Shown: positions 14,814 through 22,417 of the stretch, one piece after another
Layout: the number at the start of each line of letters is the position of its first letter
How positions within the stretch are numbered: the first letter of the stretch is position 1
Source of the DNA: Nanobdellota archaeon
GTDB lineage: Archaea > Nanobdellota > Nanobdellia > SCGC-AAA011-G17 > GW2011-AR17
Reading direction: 5' to 3'
Assembly (NCBI GenBank): GCA_030018575.1
Contig: JASEIA010000001.1
Location: 1-42,492 of the forward strand
Length of the DNA: 42,492 nt
Position numbers and translations under genes: made by a program
Notes under the pieces: model-generated
What the model saw: only the letters and a program-made list of their open reading frames with translations
What the model was told of the DNA's origin: nothing
Database searches by the model: none

Positions 14814-15247
14814 CTTCTTCCCTTCTCTATCTTTCCTTTCCACAATGCGTAAAGGCTCTGGTCATTGACTTTTATTACCTGCCATCTGACGCAGGGAACA
14901 TCGCCCTTTGCCCTTCCCATTTTTCCGCCGATGCACTCAATCACAACCTCGTCGTGCTCGTCGATGAACTTGATTGCGTTATAGCCGGGAACAAATGCAG
15001 TAACTTTCTTGCCGTTTTTTATTAACTGGCATCTCACGCACTTTCTCATTGCCGAGTTTGGCTGCTTTGCCTCTAATTGGACTTTCTCTAGAACTATTGC
15101 CTTTGCCTGTGAGCTTCCCCTTAACGGGTCTGCCTTTTTTCTTAATTGGAAAACTCTTCTTATGAACTTGCTGTCGCACTGCCTGCTGGCTTTCCTTCTC
15201 TTCTTAAGCTTGTTGCCTGCGTACATTCCTTTTGATTTGCTTCCCAT
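14810..15247 (-). CDS. rps12: Small ribosomal subunit protein uS12
   Basis: A 145-aa archaeal uS12, a decoding-centre protein of the 30S subunit. Diagnostic segments are IVLEKVQLEAKQPNSAMRKC, VRCQLIKNGKKVTAFVPGYN and FIDEHDEVVIECIGGKMGRA followed by KGDVPCVRWQVIKVN. The N-terminus MGSKSKGMYAGNKLKKRRKA is the archaeal form. A TATA-like CGTTTATAAATAACG lies about 30 nt upstream. It is translationally coupled to uS7. Confidence 0.96.
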   Translation of the reverse strand: MGSKSKGMYAGNKLKKRRKASRQCDSKFIRRVFQLRKKADPLRGSSQAKAIVLEKVQLEAKQPNSAMRKCVRCQLIKNGKKVTAFVPGYNAIKFIDEHDEVVIECIGGKMGRAKGDVPCVRWQVIKVNDQSLYALWKGKIEKGRR

Positions 15248-15287
15248 TTTATCAGTATGAGGAGAAGCACGTTATTTATAAACGTTG

Positions 15288-15620
15288 CGGTGAGCCCGAA
15301 GGAGAAAGGTTTGGAACGCAAGTGAGAAAACGTTGCGGTAGGCATGAGTAAGAAGCATATGCCGTGATAGGGGTTATTCTTAATGTAGAAGTTATGGATA
15401 TGCTGTTTAAAGGGTGAGGAGAGACGTTGTTAGTGTAGTGAGGGGCGGATGTGATTAATCTGCGTTCAGTCATAATTGTAAGAAAGAGAGAATAAGAGCT
15501 ATAAGAACTATTGAGAATGAGCCAAGGAAAAGATACGCAGAGAAGGAGGTTTGGGGGATAAATGCTTAGTTCTTAGATTAACTCGCAGCCCAAAACCCTG
15601 CCCAGCCATTTCTACCGAAA
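15288..15620. other. Long intergenic stretch without a recognised gene
   Basis: No convincing reading frame or tRNA is seen. An 11-bp direct repeat AACGTTGCGGT occurs at about 15284-15294 and 15329-15339, and GCGGAT...AATCTGCG near 15445-15464 can form a small stem. It could hold a small RNA or long control region, but no box C/D, H/ACA, SRP or RNase P signature is visible. Confidence 0.4.
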
Positions 15621-15626
15621 GGCTTA

Positions 15627-15665
15627 TATAGTAATTATACTATAAGATTATAGTAATATTACTAT
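15627..15665 (+). promoter_or_regulatory. Tandem palindromic operators over the start of the AbiE-like operon
   Basis: Two adjacent inverted repeats share the half-site ATAGTA. Site 1 (15627-15644) is TATAGTA-ATTA-TACTATA. Site 2 (15650-15665) is the perfect palindrome ATAGTAATATTACTAT and includes the first bases of the ATG. They follow the TATA-like GGCTTATATA, so a bound protein would block initiation. The layout recalls the paired inverted repeats bound by AbiEi antitoxins to control their own operons. Confidence 0.7.
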
Positions 15666-16710
15666 GAAACAGATAACTTACCGGATGTTGGATGCCCTTG
15701 GCAGAACCCTCGGCAGGCAGATTTCAATAAGCGAATTAGCCAGGGCAATAAGAAAACTCCGCGGCTCCGCATATTACAAGAACATTTACGATGAAACAAA
15801 ATCCCTGCGAAAGCAGGGGATTATCACCATCAATGAATCAGGCAATTCATGCCTGCTCAGCCTAAACCCCTCCTGCAGCGGAATAGCAGACGTGATGGCG
15901 GAAGCAGAGATTATAAGAAAAAGAGAGCTGCTTGCCGGCCGTGAAAACAGGATGCTGCTGGCTGCTGACATTGAGGCTGAATTCAGGGCAGGGCACGCCA
16001 TAAGCGCAATTGCCATGATAAACCCCGAGCAAAATTTCAGGCTTAACAGGGCTGAGCTGCTTTTTATCCTGCAAGAAACATGCGATTCCGATGAAAGAGA
16101 AGGCATCCTGCTGAAGGCAAGGGGGCTTGAAAAGAAGCACGGAACAATAATAGACTGCATTCTGCTTAATGAGCAGAAGCTCATTGAGATGCTCAGCAAT
16201 GGCGAAGCAAACCCCTTGAAGGCGATGCTTATGGACAAGATTGCAATAAGCTCCCCCCAGGCATTCTGGGCTGTGCTGATGCAGGCGATGAAAGAAGGGA
16301 GGAGAATACTGCTGCAGGAATACATCAAGCCAAAGGAAGATGATTTGATGCATAACATGGCAAGGCTGGGATACAGGGAGATAGGGTGGAAGCCCGAAAA
16401 AGCAATGGATTATTCCATTGAGCCGCTGATAGCGGAAATACTCGCCAAGGGCAGCGCGAGAATGAATGAGGCCGTACCAATCCTTCTGGCAAAAAATCCT
16501 TTGGATTATTCACTCCTTATATTCCTTTGCAGGAGAACCCGCCTTGCGGGAAAGCTTCTCGGCATTCTTTCTGCAATGAAAAAGATTAAAAGCAGCAAAG
16601 AGCTGGAAATTGCAATAAGGATAATATACGGCATATACGGCGAGAAAGAAATAAAAGCTGATGAGAAAAGCATAAGGCAGAAAATGAGGCTGTACAGCGC
16701 ATGGCAATAA
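15664..16710 (+). CDS. Winged-helix protein, probable AbiEi-like regulator/antitoxin
   Basis: A 348-aa protein. Residues 1-70 form a winged helix (YRMLDALGRTLGRQISISEL ... YDETKSLRKQGIITINESGN). The rest is helical and not recognised (AIAMINPEQNFRLNRAELLF, LKAMLMDKIAISSPQAFWAV). It precedes, and overlaps by 10 nt, a DUF6036-like nucleotidyltransferase frame, the gene order of AbiE-type toxin-antitoxin or abortive-infection systems in which the HTH protein represses the operon. The two palindromes over its start fit autoregulation. Sequence similarity to AbiEi itself is not shown; the role is inferred from layout. Confidence 0.5.
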   Translation: MKQITYRMLDALGRTLGRQISISELARAIRKLRGSAYYKNIYDETKSLRKQGIITINESGNSCLLSLNPSCSGIADVMAEAEIIRKRELLAGRENRMLLAADIEAEFRAGHAISAIAMINPEQNFRLNRAELLFILQETCDSDEREGILLKARGLEKKHGTIIDCILLNEQKLIEMLSNGEANPLKAMLMDKIAISSPQAFWAVLMQAMKEGRRILLQEYIKPKEDDLMHNMARLGYREIGWKPEKAMDYSIEPLIAEILAKGSARMNEAVPILLAKNPLDYSLLIFLCRRTRLAGKLLGILSAMKKIKSSKELEIAIRIIYGIYGEKEIKADEKSIRQKMRLYSAWQ

Positions 16711-17209
16711 CAAAAATAGAGCTTCTTGAATTTTTGGAAGAGATTGATAAGATTATTGGGAAGGCTGTTACCTTAATTGCTGTAGGAGGCACTGCAATGA
16801 CGCTGCTGGACCTGAAAGCTTCAACATTAGACATTGATTTTGACCTGAGCGCAGAAGACGTTGATGTATTCAGGAAAGTGGTAAAAAGCCTGCCTCCTGG
16901 GCCAAGAGTTGACATATTCACGAAGGCATGATATTTTCCCAGCAGCTGCCTGACGATTATCTTGAGAAATGCATTCCTGTAAAAGTGAAGTTTGCCCATA
17001 TAAGGCTGCTTGCGCTGCATCCTATAGATATTGTAGTTACCAAGATTGGCAGGCTGAATGAAAGGGATGTGGAAGACATTAAATCGTGTGTTAATAAGTT
17101 CAGGCTTGCGAAGAAGGATGTTGAAAAGAGGGCTTTGCAGGTCGTGGATGTGGGGAGAGAGGAGAATTACAGGATTAATTTGAAGTATGCCTTGAAAGAG
17201 TTCTTTTGA
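16701..17209 (+). pseudogene. DUF6036-like nucleotidyltransferase, frameshifted
   Basis: Two frames together make one ~169-aa protein. Frame 1 (16701-16931) holds the nucleotidyltransferase-like core VTLIAVGGTAMTLLDLKAST and LDIDFDLSAEDVDVFRKVV and ends VDIFTKA-stop. Frame 2 (16928-17209) continues MIFSQQLPDDYLEKC ... IRLLALHPIDIVVTKIGRLN, as the family does after VDIF. Restoring one G in AAGGCATGA (16923-16931) would give FTKGMIFSQQLP in one frame, so a single-base deletion is likely. An ATGA start-stop overlap could still allow two separate chains. It is the likely toxin partner of the upstream winged-helix gene. Confidence 0.65.
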
Positions 17210-17233
17210 AAGGCGGCGGGAGAGCGCCCCTGA
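17210..17233 (+). repeat. Left copy of a 24-bp imperfect direct repeat
   Basis: AAGGCGG and GAGCGCCCCTGA at the two ends of this segment match the segment at 17643-17666 (20 of 24 positions). The right copy encodes the last residues KAVRERP of the gene at 17304; the left copy would encode KAAGERP plus stop. It lies just after the nucleotidyltransferase frame. Confidence 0.5.
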
Positions 17234-17242
17234 ACCTCCGTT

Positions 17243-17260
17243 ATATTCCTATAGGAATAT
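17243..17260 (+). promoter_or_regulatory. Perfect palindrome upstream of a hypothetical gene
   Basis: ATATTCCT-AT-AGGAATAT is a perfect 18-bp palindrome 10-18 bp upstream of the TATA-like AAATTATTTATATG (17271-17284). Its place fits an operator for the gene at 17304. Confidence 0.5.
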
Positions 17261-17303
17261 TTTTGTCAATAAATTATTTATATGCCCTTATGTTAGCTTT
17301 ACT

Positions 17304-17666
17304 GTGGTTAAAATGTCAAAATACAATAAAATACGGACAAAATATGCAAGGAACAAGCTGAAGCAGGCGGGTCCGAAGGACAAGGATTACATAGATGCGC
17401 TGATACGGATAGAGGAATTTGCTGAAGGCAGGGTATACGGATTGTATAGCGGTTATGAAAGAGAGGCTCTTAAGAGCAGGTTCCCTGCTGAATGGAAAGC
17501 CGTTAACATGGAGATTCGCCCCAAGGCGTTTATTCAGGAGCTCGAGGAAGAGCGGAAAGAGGGAGAAAGGCTTGGCAAGGCTGTAAAAGAGATAGAACGG
17601 GAAGATCGACTTGAAGCGCAGGAACAGATGAGGGCGTGGAGGAAGGCGGTAAGGGAGCGCCCCTGA
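17304..17666 (+). CDS. Hypothetical basic/charged helical protein
   Basis: A 120-aa protein that I do not recognise. It is helical and rich in Lys, Arg and Glu (YNKIRTKYARNKLKQAGPKD, ELEEERKEGERLGKAVKEIE). The start is uncertain: GTG at 17304 is nearer the leaderless spacing from the TATA-like box; ATG at 17313 would leave a short leader. The last 24 nt are nearly repeated at 17210-17233, and a perfect palindrome lies upstream, so this gene may be a small inserted or duplicated unit. Confidence 0.5.
   Translation: MVKMSKYNKIRTKYARNKLKQAGPKDKDYIDALIRIEEFAEGRVYGLYSGYEREALKSRFPAEWKAVNMEIRPKAFIQELEEERKEGERLGKAVKEIEREDRLEAQEQMRAWRKAVRERP
17643..17666 (+). repeat. Right copy of a 24-bp imperfect direct repeat
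   Basis: It matches 17210-17233 at 20 of 24 positions, including the terminal GAGCGCCCCTGA, and forms the 3' end of the coding region of the gene at 17304. The copies are 433 bp apart. Confidence 0.5.
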
Positions 17667-17677
17667 GCCCAAAAATA

Positions 17678-18037
17678 TTATTTTAATTTATGGCTGTCCA
17701 CTGCAGGCGCCCCTATAAAGCGCAGGAAATCCCATCTTCTGAAATCAAGCTTCTTTATCTTGAAATAAGCGCTTAAGAGCCCAATCTCCTTTTCCTGGGG
17801 CTTATGGAGGATTACAATGCAATGCGATTCTGTTATGCTCTTAAAATTCCTTAATATCTCATCATAAGAAGGGTATTCTATTACCTGCATATGTTCGTTC
17901 TCAGGATTTATATTGCCTGCTTTTACAAACAGTTTCCTGTCAGCTTCTCCAAGCAGAAAATCAAAAAAGTAGCCTGCATCATTTACAAGAATTGTCCTTT
18001 CCATTATTGGCAATTCTCCGAGCATTGCCTGTTTCAC
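17678..18037 (-). CDS. Hypothetical protein
   Basis: A 119-aa protein that I do not recognise. It appears alpha/beta (RTILVNDAGYFFDFLLGEAD, MQVIEYPSYDEILRNFKSIT, HCIVILHKPQEKEIGLLSAY). A GTG start at 18037 is favoured: AAGGAG lies about 8 nt upstream and GTGA overlaps the stop of the preceding gene by 4 nt. An internal ATG at 18004 is the alternative. It forms a two-gene operon with the coiled-coil gene at 18034-18297; such pairing with a small partner is seen in toxin-antitoxin units, but there is no motif to support that. Confidence 0.5.
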   Translation of the reverse strand: MKQAMLGELPIMERTILVNDAGYFFDFLLGEADRKLFVKAGNINPENEHMQVIEYPSYDEILRNFKSITESHCIVILHKPQEKEIGLLSAYFKIKKLDFRRWDFLRFIGAPAVDSHKLK

Positions 18038-18297
18038 TTTTTTCTCCTTCTTGCCTCTTTAAGCCTGCGCGGCTTCCCGAATATCCGGCTTCCGTCCTTT
18101 CTTCTTCCAATCACATCCCTCTCTGTGAAATTTCTCAAGATTCTGCCCTCCTGCGCCATGCTCAGTTCCTGCTCCTCAAGCTTTTTTTGTAGCGCCTTTA
18201 ATTCATCCGACAGCGCAGCACTTTCCCTTTCTATTTCTGCCACTTTCTCTTGCAGGCAGCATATCTTTTCGCCTATCTGTTTTATATTGTCAGCCAT
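18034..18297 (-). CDS. Hypothetical coiled-coil protein with basic tail
   Basis: An 87-aa protein with an N-terminal coiled coil (IGEKICCLQEKVAEIERESA ... LKALQKKLEEQELSMAQE) and a strongly basic C-terminal tail (IGRRKDGSRIFGKPRRLKEA-RRRKK), which suggests nucleic-acid binding. AAGGGG lies 5 nt before the ATG, and AT-rich sequence (TATAAAGTAG) about 40 nt upstream. It is the first gene of the pair with 17678-18037. The function is unknown. Confidence 0.5.
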   Translation of the reverse strand: MADNIKQIGEKICCLQEKVAEIERESAALSDELKALQKKLEEQELSMAQEGRILRNFTERDVIGRRKDGSRIFGKPRRLKEARRRKK

Positions 18298-18421
18298 AGT
18301 TACCCCTTGATTAGTATAGCTTAAAACACTACTTTATAGTGCTATAAATGGTAAACTAAGGAAAAGAGGTTGGGATTATAAGAATGCCCTCTGGTTTTGC
18401 CGCGCTGCCCAAAGCCCTGGT

Positions 18422-18625
18422 TCAGCGCCCGCCCTTATAAGGCTCAATTTCATCCAGGATTATTCCTGTGCCAAGCACATCCCCTTCTTCACCAATCAAT
18501 ATCTCCCTTACTTCGAATCTTATGGCAAAAGAAACATCCCATCCTGCGCTCTCAAATTCCTTTTCAAATGCCTTTAATGCCTCGTGCATTGCTTTCATCA
18601 TATCCGCCCTTACTTCTTCCATCAT
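18422..18625 (-). CDS. Small hypothetical protein coupled to the AlbA_2 regulator
   Basis: A 67-aa protein that I do not recognise (MKAMHEALKAFEKEFESAGW, VREILIGEEGDVLGTGIILD). Its start overlaps the stop of the upstream AlbA_2 gene by 4 nt, so it is translated from the same mRNA. An alpha helix followed by beta strands fits a compact domain. It may be a partner of the regulator. Confidence 0.5.
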   Translation of the reverse strand: MMEEVRADMMKAMHEALKAFEKEFESAGWDVSFAIRFEVREILIGEEGDVLGTGIILDEIEPYKGGR

Positions 18626-20001
18626 TTTTCAACAACCTCCCAATGCCCTCCCTTGTCAGGACCTATTCTTTTGAGTTTGTTTTGCAGCTTGAGCTTTTCT
18701 ATATCTCTTTTAATTGTTTTGCCTGTAACTTTTAATAAATCAGCCAAAGCAGGTATTGAAATATGACTGTCTTTTTCCATATAGTTTAGGATTGCCTGCT
18801 TGCGTTTTTCAGGGACATTTTCAGGGACATTTTCAGGGACATTTTCTACCCCCTTTATGGCGTCTTTTTCAGTGTTTTTCTCCATCCTGTGAAACACAAC
18901 CCTGAACCATCCTGTCTCGGTCCGAAAATCAACAGGAAGCAGATATTCAGCGCAAAGCTCCCTTATCCTCTTAATGCCTGAGCCCACCCTTTCAACAAGC
19001 TCAATGCGATACGCCAAATCCATAATCAAAGGATTCCTTGGAACACTAACACTCCCAAGCTCCTTTTCGTCAAACAAAAGCCTGCCTGGATTTGATATTT
19101 CAACCCTGTCTATGAATATGTCAACCTGCACGTGCCCCAAGGAAAAATAATCCCTGTGCACCATTGCATTGACCAAAGCCTCCCTTAAGGCATCTTCAGG
19201 CAGCTCAAGCCTGCTTGTCCTTTTCCCGCCTTTTATGATGAAATTGGTGTTAAGCTTTGAAAGCACATAGCTAAAGGCAGCATTGAAATTAGACAGGAAA
19301 TCATCTGGAAATTCCTTCATGTCAATGATATCCACCCTTTCGCTGCCCTTAAAAAGCGCGCAGATGATAACAGAGTTCATAAGGTATCTCTTTACATTGC
19401 TGCTGAAAAACAGTACGCCTGCATTGTTAATCTTGCCTTCAACAGAAAGATTAAGGTTTTTAAGCAGATGCTCAAGGGGCAAACCCGAAGGAATTTTTGC
19501 CTTTTCAAGGAATTTCCCGAATTTAGAATTGTCAAAATCAGCCCTGTCAAAATCAGGGCTTGCCTTCCTGTCAAAGAACAGCTGGTTTTCCTTCTGGAAA
19601 AATTCCCTTATCTCATCCCTGCTGAGCTGCTGCGAATTCGCGCCTATCCTGATGTAGAAATGCCCTCCTGCCGCATATGGCTTCTGCTTCCCCTCAGGCA
19701 CGTGTATTACTGCAAGGTTGTCTATCTGCTCTATATTCACTTCCAATGGCGGGTCAAGGTTCCTTGCAGTGTCCTGAATCCTTGAAAAGCCGTCATTGCC
19801 AAGGCTAATGCCTATAATCTCCCCCTTATCATTCACTCCAAGAATGATTCTTCCGCCTGAGGAGTTTGCAAAGGCGCAGATTGCCTTGCTCAAGTCGCCT
19901 GTAATCCTTTCCTTGAGCTCAAGAGTATAGCCCTCGCCGCTTTTTATCAGTTCAACAGCCTCTTCTTTGTTCATGAGTTTTGGTTTATAGCTTGTGTTCA
20001 T
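18622..20001 (-). CDS. Schlafen/AlbA_2-domain ATP-binding regulator with winged helix
   Basis: A 459-aa COG2865-type protein. The AlbA_2 (Schlafen-like) domain is at about 10-125: EGYTLELKERITGDLSKAIC, AFANSSGGRIILGVNDKGEI, GGHFYIRIGANSQQLSRDEI. An ATP-binding GHKL-like region spans ~255-370 (PEDALREALVNAMVHRDYFS, VEISNPGRL, GSGIKRIRELC), and a C-terminal HTH is at ~405-455 (HISIPALADLLKVTGKTIKR). Three tandem VPEN units lie between. Members are transcriptional regulators and occur in defence loci; the target is unknown. It is coupled to a 67-aa frame. No clear TATA box was found; the upstream region is full of hairpins. Confidence 0.8.
   Translation of the reverse strand: MNTSYKPKLMNKEEAVELIKSGEGYTLELKERITGDLSKAICAFANSSGGRIILGVNDKGEIIGISLGNDGFSRIQDTARNLDPPLEVNIEQIDNLAVIHVPEGKQKPYAAGGHFYIRIGANSQQLSRDEIREFFQKENQLFFDRKASPDFDRADFDNSKFGKFLEKAKIPSGLPLEHLLKNLNLSVEGKINNAGVLFFSSNVKRYLMNSVIICALFKGSERVDIIDMKEFPDDFLSNFNAAFSYVLSKLNTNFIIKGGKRTSRLELPEDALREALVNAMVHRDYFSLGHVQVDIFIDRVEISNPGRLLFDEKELGSVSVPRNPLIMDLAYRIELVERVGSGIKRIRELCAEYLLPVDFRTETGWFRVVFHRMEKNTEKDAIKGVENVPENVPENVPEKRKQAILNYMEKDSHISIPALADLLKVTGKTIKRDIEKLKLQNKLKRIGPDKGGHWEVVEK
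18806..18841. repeat. Three tandem 12-bp repeats inside the AlbA_2 gene
   Basis: TTTTCAGGGACA occurs three times in a row on the plus strand, encoding VPEN-type units on the minus strand in the linker before the C-terminal HTH. The copies are identical at DNA level, so the number may vary between strains without changing frame. Confidence 0.8.
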
Positions 20002-20023
20002 AAACTCTTCGCCTGAAAAACGT

Positions 20024-20235
20024 GCGTTTTTCCGGCATACCCAGAAAATTCCCGCAGCGAATCTGAAAATTCAGGACAAAAATAAGAGATTCAGGCAGAA
20101 ATTTCCGGACTTGCCGAAAGGGAATTTTTGAGTCCGTCGTCAAATCTGCCAGCACGAAAAGCAAAGCTTTTCGGGCATCTGCAAAGCCTGCGGGCTTTGC
20201 CAATAAAACATGAACGCATTGCGTTCATCTGCCTT
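20024..20235. repeat. Intergenic array of short perfect hairpins
   Basis: In 20002-20275 no gene is seen. Stems include AAAAACG-TG-CGTTTTT (about 20037), CTGAA-AA-TTCAG, then CGAAAAGC-AAA-GCTTTTCG (20154-20172), GCAAAGCC-TGCG-GGCTTTGC (20180-20199) and ATGAACGCA-T-TGCGTTCAT (20210-20228). The last three, in the same order, appear degenerately at 505-590. CCGTCGTCAAATCTGCC at 20134-20150 recurs in part at 30692 and in reverse at 8949-8962. The DNA or RNA role is unknown. Confidence 0.6.
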
Positions 20236-20275
20236 CCCCGCAACCTTTATATCCCTCCACTTCCTCTAAACAACC

Positions 20276-21703
20276 ATGACCTCCATCACACTCTACGGCG
20301 GCGTCAATGAAATAGGCGGAAATAAAATCCTCTTGGAAGACAAGGGCGTAAAGCTCTTCTTTGACTTTGGGCAGTCTTTCAGCTTTGGAAACGACTACTG
20401 CTACGGCTATCTTCAGCCGAGAAGCAGGATAGGATTGCTGGACTATTTTGAGTTCAACATGCTTCCCAAGATAAAGGGAATATACAGCAGCGAAGAGCTC
20501 TCGGCGTGCTCAGGCTTTCCGTACACAAGCCCGAAAATCCACGGAGTTTTCATATCCCACTGCCATTCTGACCATATCAACCATATCAAGTTCTTAGACC
20601 CCAAAATCCCGATACACGTTGGCCACGGAACAAAGACAATAATGGACATCAGCGAAGTAACAAGCGCATTTGCCGACTACGGCGAAGAGCATAACTACCG
20701 GCTTTTCAAGTCAGGGGACAAAGTAAAAGTAAAGCACATAGTTGTAGAGCCAATCCACGTTGACCATTCAATTCCCGGCGCCTACGGCTTCATAATACAC
20801 ACTTCAAAAGGGAATATCATCTACACAGGCGACTTAAGGCTTCACGGCCCGAAGGGCGACATGACAAAAGAGTTCATCAAGAGGGCAAAGGAAGCGAATC
20901 CCGTTGCAATGCTTTCAGAAGGCACAAGAGTCACAGAGCATGACCCTGAGGCATCAAACACAAGCGAGGCATTGGTTGAGTCAGAGGCAAAGAAGATAAT
21001 AAGCAATGCAGAGCACATGGTGCTTGCAGACACTGCAATAAGGAACATTGACAGGCTGATGGCTTTTTACAATGCGGCTGTCAAAAACGACAAGTTCTTT
21101 GTGATTGACACGAAAATGGCTTACACCCTTGACATGCTGAAAGACAAGATTGACTTGCCAAATGTCATTAAGGGCAAGCACATAAAGGTGTATTTCAGGC
21201 AGATGAAGAGCTGCACTTATATTGAAAAAGACTATCCGCTTTGGGAAAGGCCTTACATGCAGAACATGGTGAATGCAAAATGGGTGCACCGGAACCAGGA
21301 TGATGTCGTAATGGCTTTCAACATCTATAAGCTGTTTGAGCTTGTTTCAATACGCCCGAAGAAAAATTCTGATTACATCTATTCAATGTCAGAGCACTTC
21401 CTTGAAGGGCCTGACAATGCAGAGGCTTTGGGAGTAAGAAAGAACTGGATGGAACACTTCAAGTTCAAAATGCCGGAAAAGAACTACGCTGAAATTGACA
21501 ATAAAGACGGGACAAAAGAGCCAGTGCCAATACACAAGCTGCACGCCTCAGGCCACATGCCTAAGGAGGATGTTATGAATATGATAAGAACAATTAATCC
21601 AGATATGGTAATCCCGATACACACGCAGAATCCCAAGTCCTTCGGTCAGTTTCATAAAAGAGTAGTGCTGCCTGAGATTGAGAAGGAGATAAAAATAAGG
21701 TAG
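20276..21703 (+). CDS. RNase J-type metallo-beta-lactamase ribonuclease
   Basis: A 475-aa metallo-beta-lactamase protein of the RNase J group, which degrades or trims RNA 5'-to-3' with two zinc ions. Motifs in order: the N-terminal GGVNEIGGNKILLEDKG with FDFGQSF, the zinc motif SHCHSDHINHIKFL near residue 95, EPIHVDHSIPGAYGFIIH, YTGDLRLHG, ALSEGTRVTEHD-like MLSEGT, and the C-terminal KLHASGHMPKEDV plus VIPIHTQNPKSFGQF. The inserted beta-CASP part lies between. TATA-like ACCTTTATATCCC is about 27 nt before the ATG, so it is likely leaderless. A hairpin (GGCAG-CC-CTGCC) follows about 60 nt after the stop. Confidence 0.85.
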   Translation: MTSITLYGGVNEIGGNKILLEDKGVKLFFDFGQSFSFGNDYCYGYLQPRSRIGLLDYFEFNMLPKIKGIYSSEELSACSGFPYTSPKIHGVFISHCHSDHINHIKFLDPKIPIHVGHGTKTIMDISEVTSAFADYGEEHNYRLFKSGDKVKVKHIVVEPIHVDHSIPGAYGFIIHTSKGNIIYTGDLRLHGPKGDMTKEFIKRAKEANPVAMLSEGTRVTEHDPEASNTSEALVESEAKKIISNAEHMVLADTAIRNIDRLMAFYNAAVKNDKFFVIDTKMAYTLDMLKDKIDLPNVIKGKHIKVYFRQMKSCTYIEKDYPLWERPYMQNMVNAKWVHRNQDDVVMAFNIYKLFELVSIRPKKNSDYIYSMSEHFLEGPDNAEALGVRKNWMEHFKFKMPEKNYAEIDNKDGTKEPVPIHKLHASGHMPKEDVMNMIRTINPDMVIPIHTQNPKSFGQFHKRVVLPEIEKEIKIR

Positions 21704-21748
21704 TCTCGTAAGAGATTTTAGAATATTGCATAATGAAATAAAACATCA

Positions 21749-21772
21749 ATTTCACGGCGGCAGCCCTGCCTT
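21749..21772 (+). repeat. 24-bp direct repeat, left copy
   Basis: ATTTCACGGCGGCAGCCCTG plus CCTT is repeated exactly at 22966-22989, 1217 bp away, so the two copies flank the MNT-HEPN operon. Each holds a GGCAG-CC-CTGCC stem followed by T-rich sequence, so the unit may be a terminator that was copied on insertion. Confidence 0.85.
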
Positions 21773-21803
21773 TTCGAAACAGAAACCCTTAAATATATGT
21801 CGT

Positions 21804-21827
21804 TACCACCATAATACTATGGTGGTA
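21804..21827 (+). promoter_or_regulatory. Operator palindrome of the HTH-nucleotidyltransferase gene
   Basis: TACCACCATA-ATAC-TATGGTGGTA is a perfect 10-bp inverted repeat ending 6 nt before the ATG at 21833, just after the TATA-like CTTAAATATATG (about 21789-21800). It would overlap the transcript start, so a bound repressor, plausibly the winged-helix N-terminus of the gene product, would shut off the operon. Confidence 0.75.
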
Positions 21828-21832
21828 TTAAC

Positions 21833-22417
21833 ATGAGGAACAAGGACGCAGTAATCATAAAATATCTTATAGAAAATAAGAGCAAAGAGCTGAATATTCT
21901 CAGTATATCCAAGGAATTAAGAATGGACTACAAGAATATTTATTCCATTGTAAAGAGGCTTGAAAAGGAATCTCTTGTCAGGCTGGAATCTTTCGGGCAA
22001 TCCAGCAGGGTTAAGCTAATCTTCCGGATGCACCCGCTTATTTTTGAGGCTGAATACCAGAGAAGGAAAGAGCTGCTAAAAGACAAGAATCTGGCGGTAA
22101 TGCTTAATGACTTTAAAAACTCAATAAAATCAAAATGCTATGTATTTCTTGTTTTTGGCTCTTATGCAAAGAAAACACAAACAAAGAATTCGGATATTGA
22201 CTTAATGTTCATTGTCCCGGACGGAAAGGAGGAATTATTTGAAAAAGAAGTTCATAGAATAGCAAGCTCATTGCCCCTGCCCATACATTATTTGGTATTT
22301 TCCGAGAAGCAATTTGTAGAGATGAGATATGCCAAAGAATCCAATGTCGGGCAGGAAGCTTTAAAAAACAACATTGTTTTATACGGCATAGAAACATATT
22401 ACGAGATGATACAATGA
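21833..22417 (+). CDS. Winged-helix MNT-type nucleotidyltransferase (antitoxin-like)
   Basis: A 194-aa protein that fuses an N-terminal winged helix (AVIIKYLIENKSKELNILSI ... NIYSIVKRLEKESLVRLE) to a minimal nucleotidyltransferase (YVFLVFGSYAKKTQTKNSDI-DLMFIV, with G-S and the D-x-D pair near residues 106-124). In MNT-HEPN toxin-antitoxin pairs such an enzyme can AMPylate and silence the HEPN toxin. Its stop overlaps the HEPN gene start by 4 nt (ATGA). The perfect palindrome over the promoter fits self-repression by its own winged helix. The operon is bounded by identical 24-bp repeats, so it may be a mobile unit. Confidence 0.8.
   Translation: MRNKDAVIIKYLIENKSKELNILSISKELRMDYKNIYSIVKRLEKESLVRLESFGQSSRVKLIFRMHPLIFEAEYQRRKELLKDKNLAVMLNDFKNSIKSKCYVFLVFGSYAKKTQTKNSDIDLMFIVPDGKEELFEKEVHRIASSLPLPIHYLVFSEKQFVEMRYAKESNVGQEALKNNIVLYGIETYYEMIQ

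Noticed and set aside
15276..15473. 65-codon minus-strand frame in the uS12 upstream region as a gene
   Set aside because: It has low-complexity Ser/Pro/Thr composition, no ribosome site or family-like motif, and it overlaps the uS12 promoter.
15288..15620. Small structured RNA (box C/D, H/ACA, SRP RNA, RNase P RNA)
   Set aside because: None of the required boxes or long stems could be found; only an 11-bp direct repeat and a weak stem are visible.
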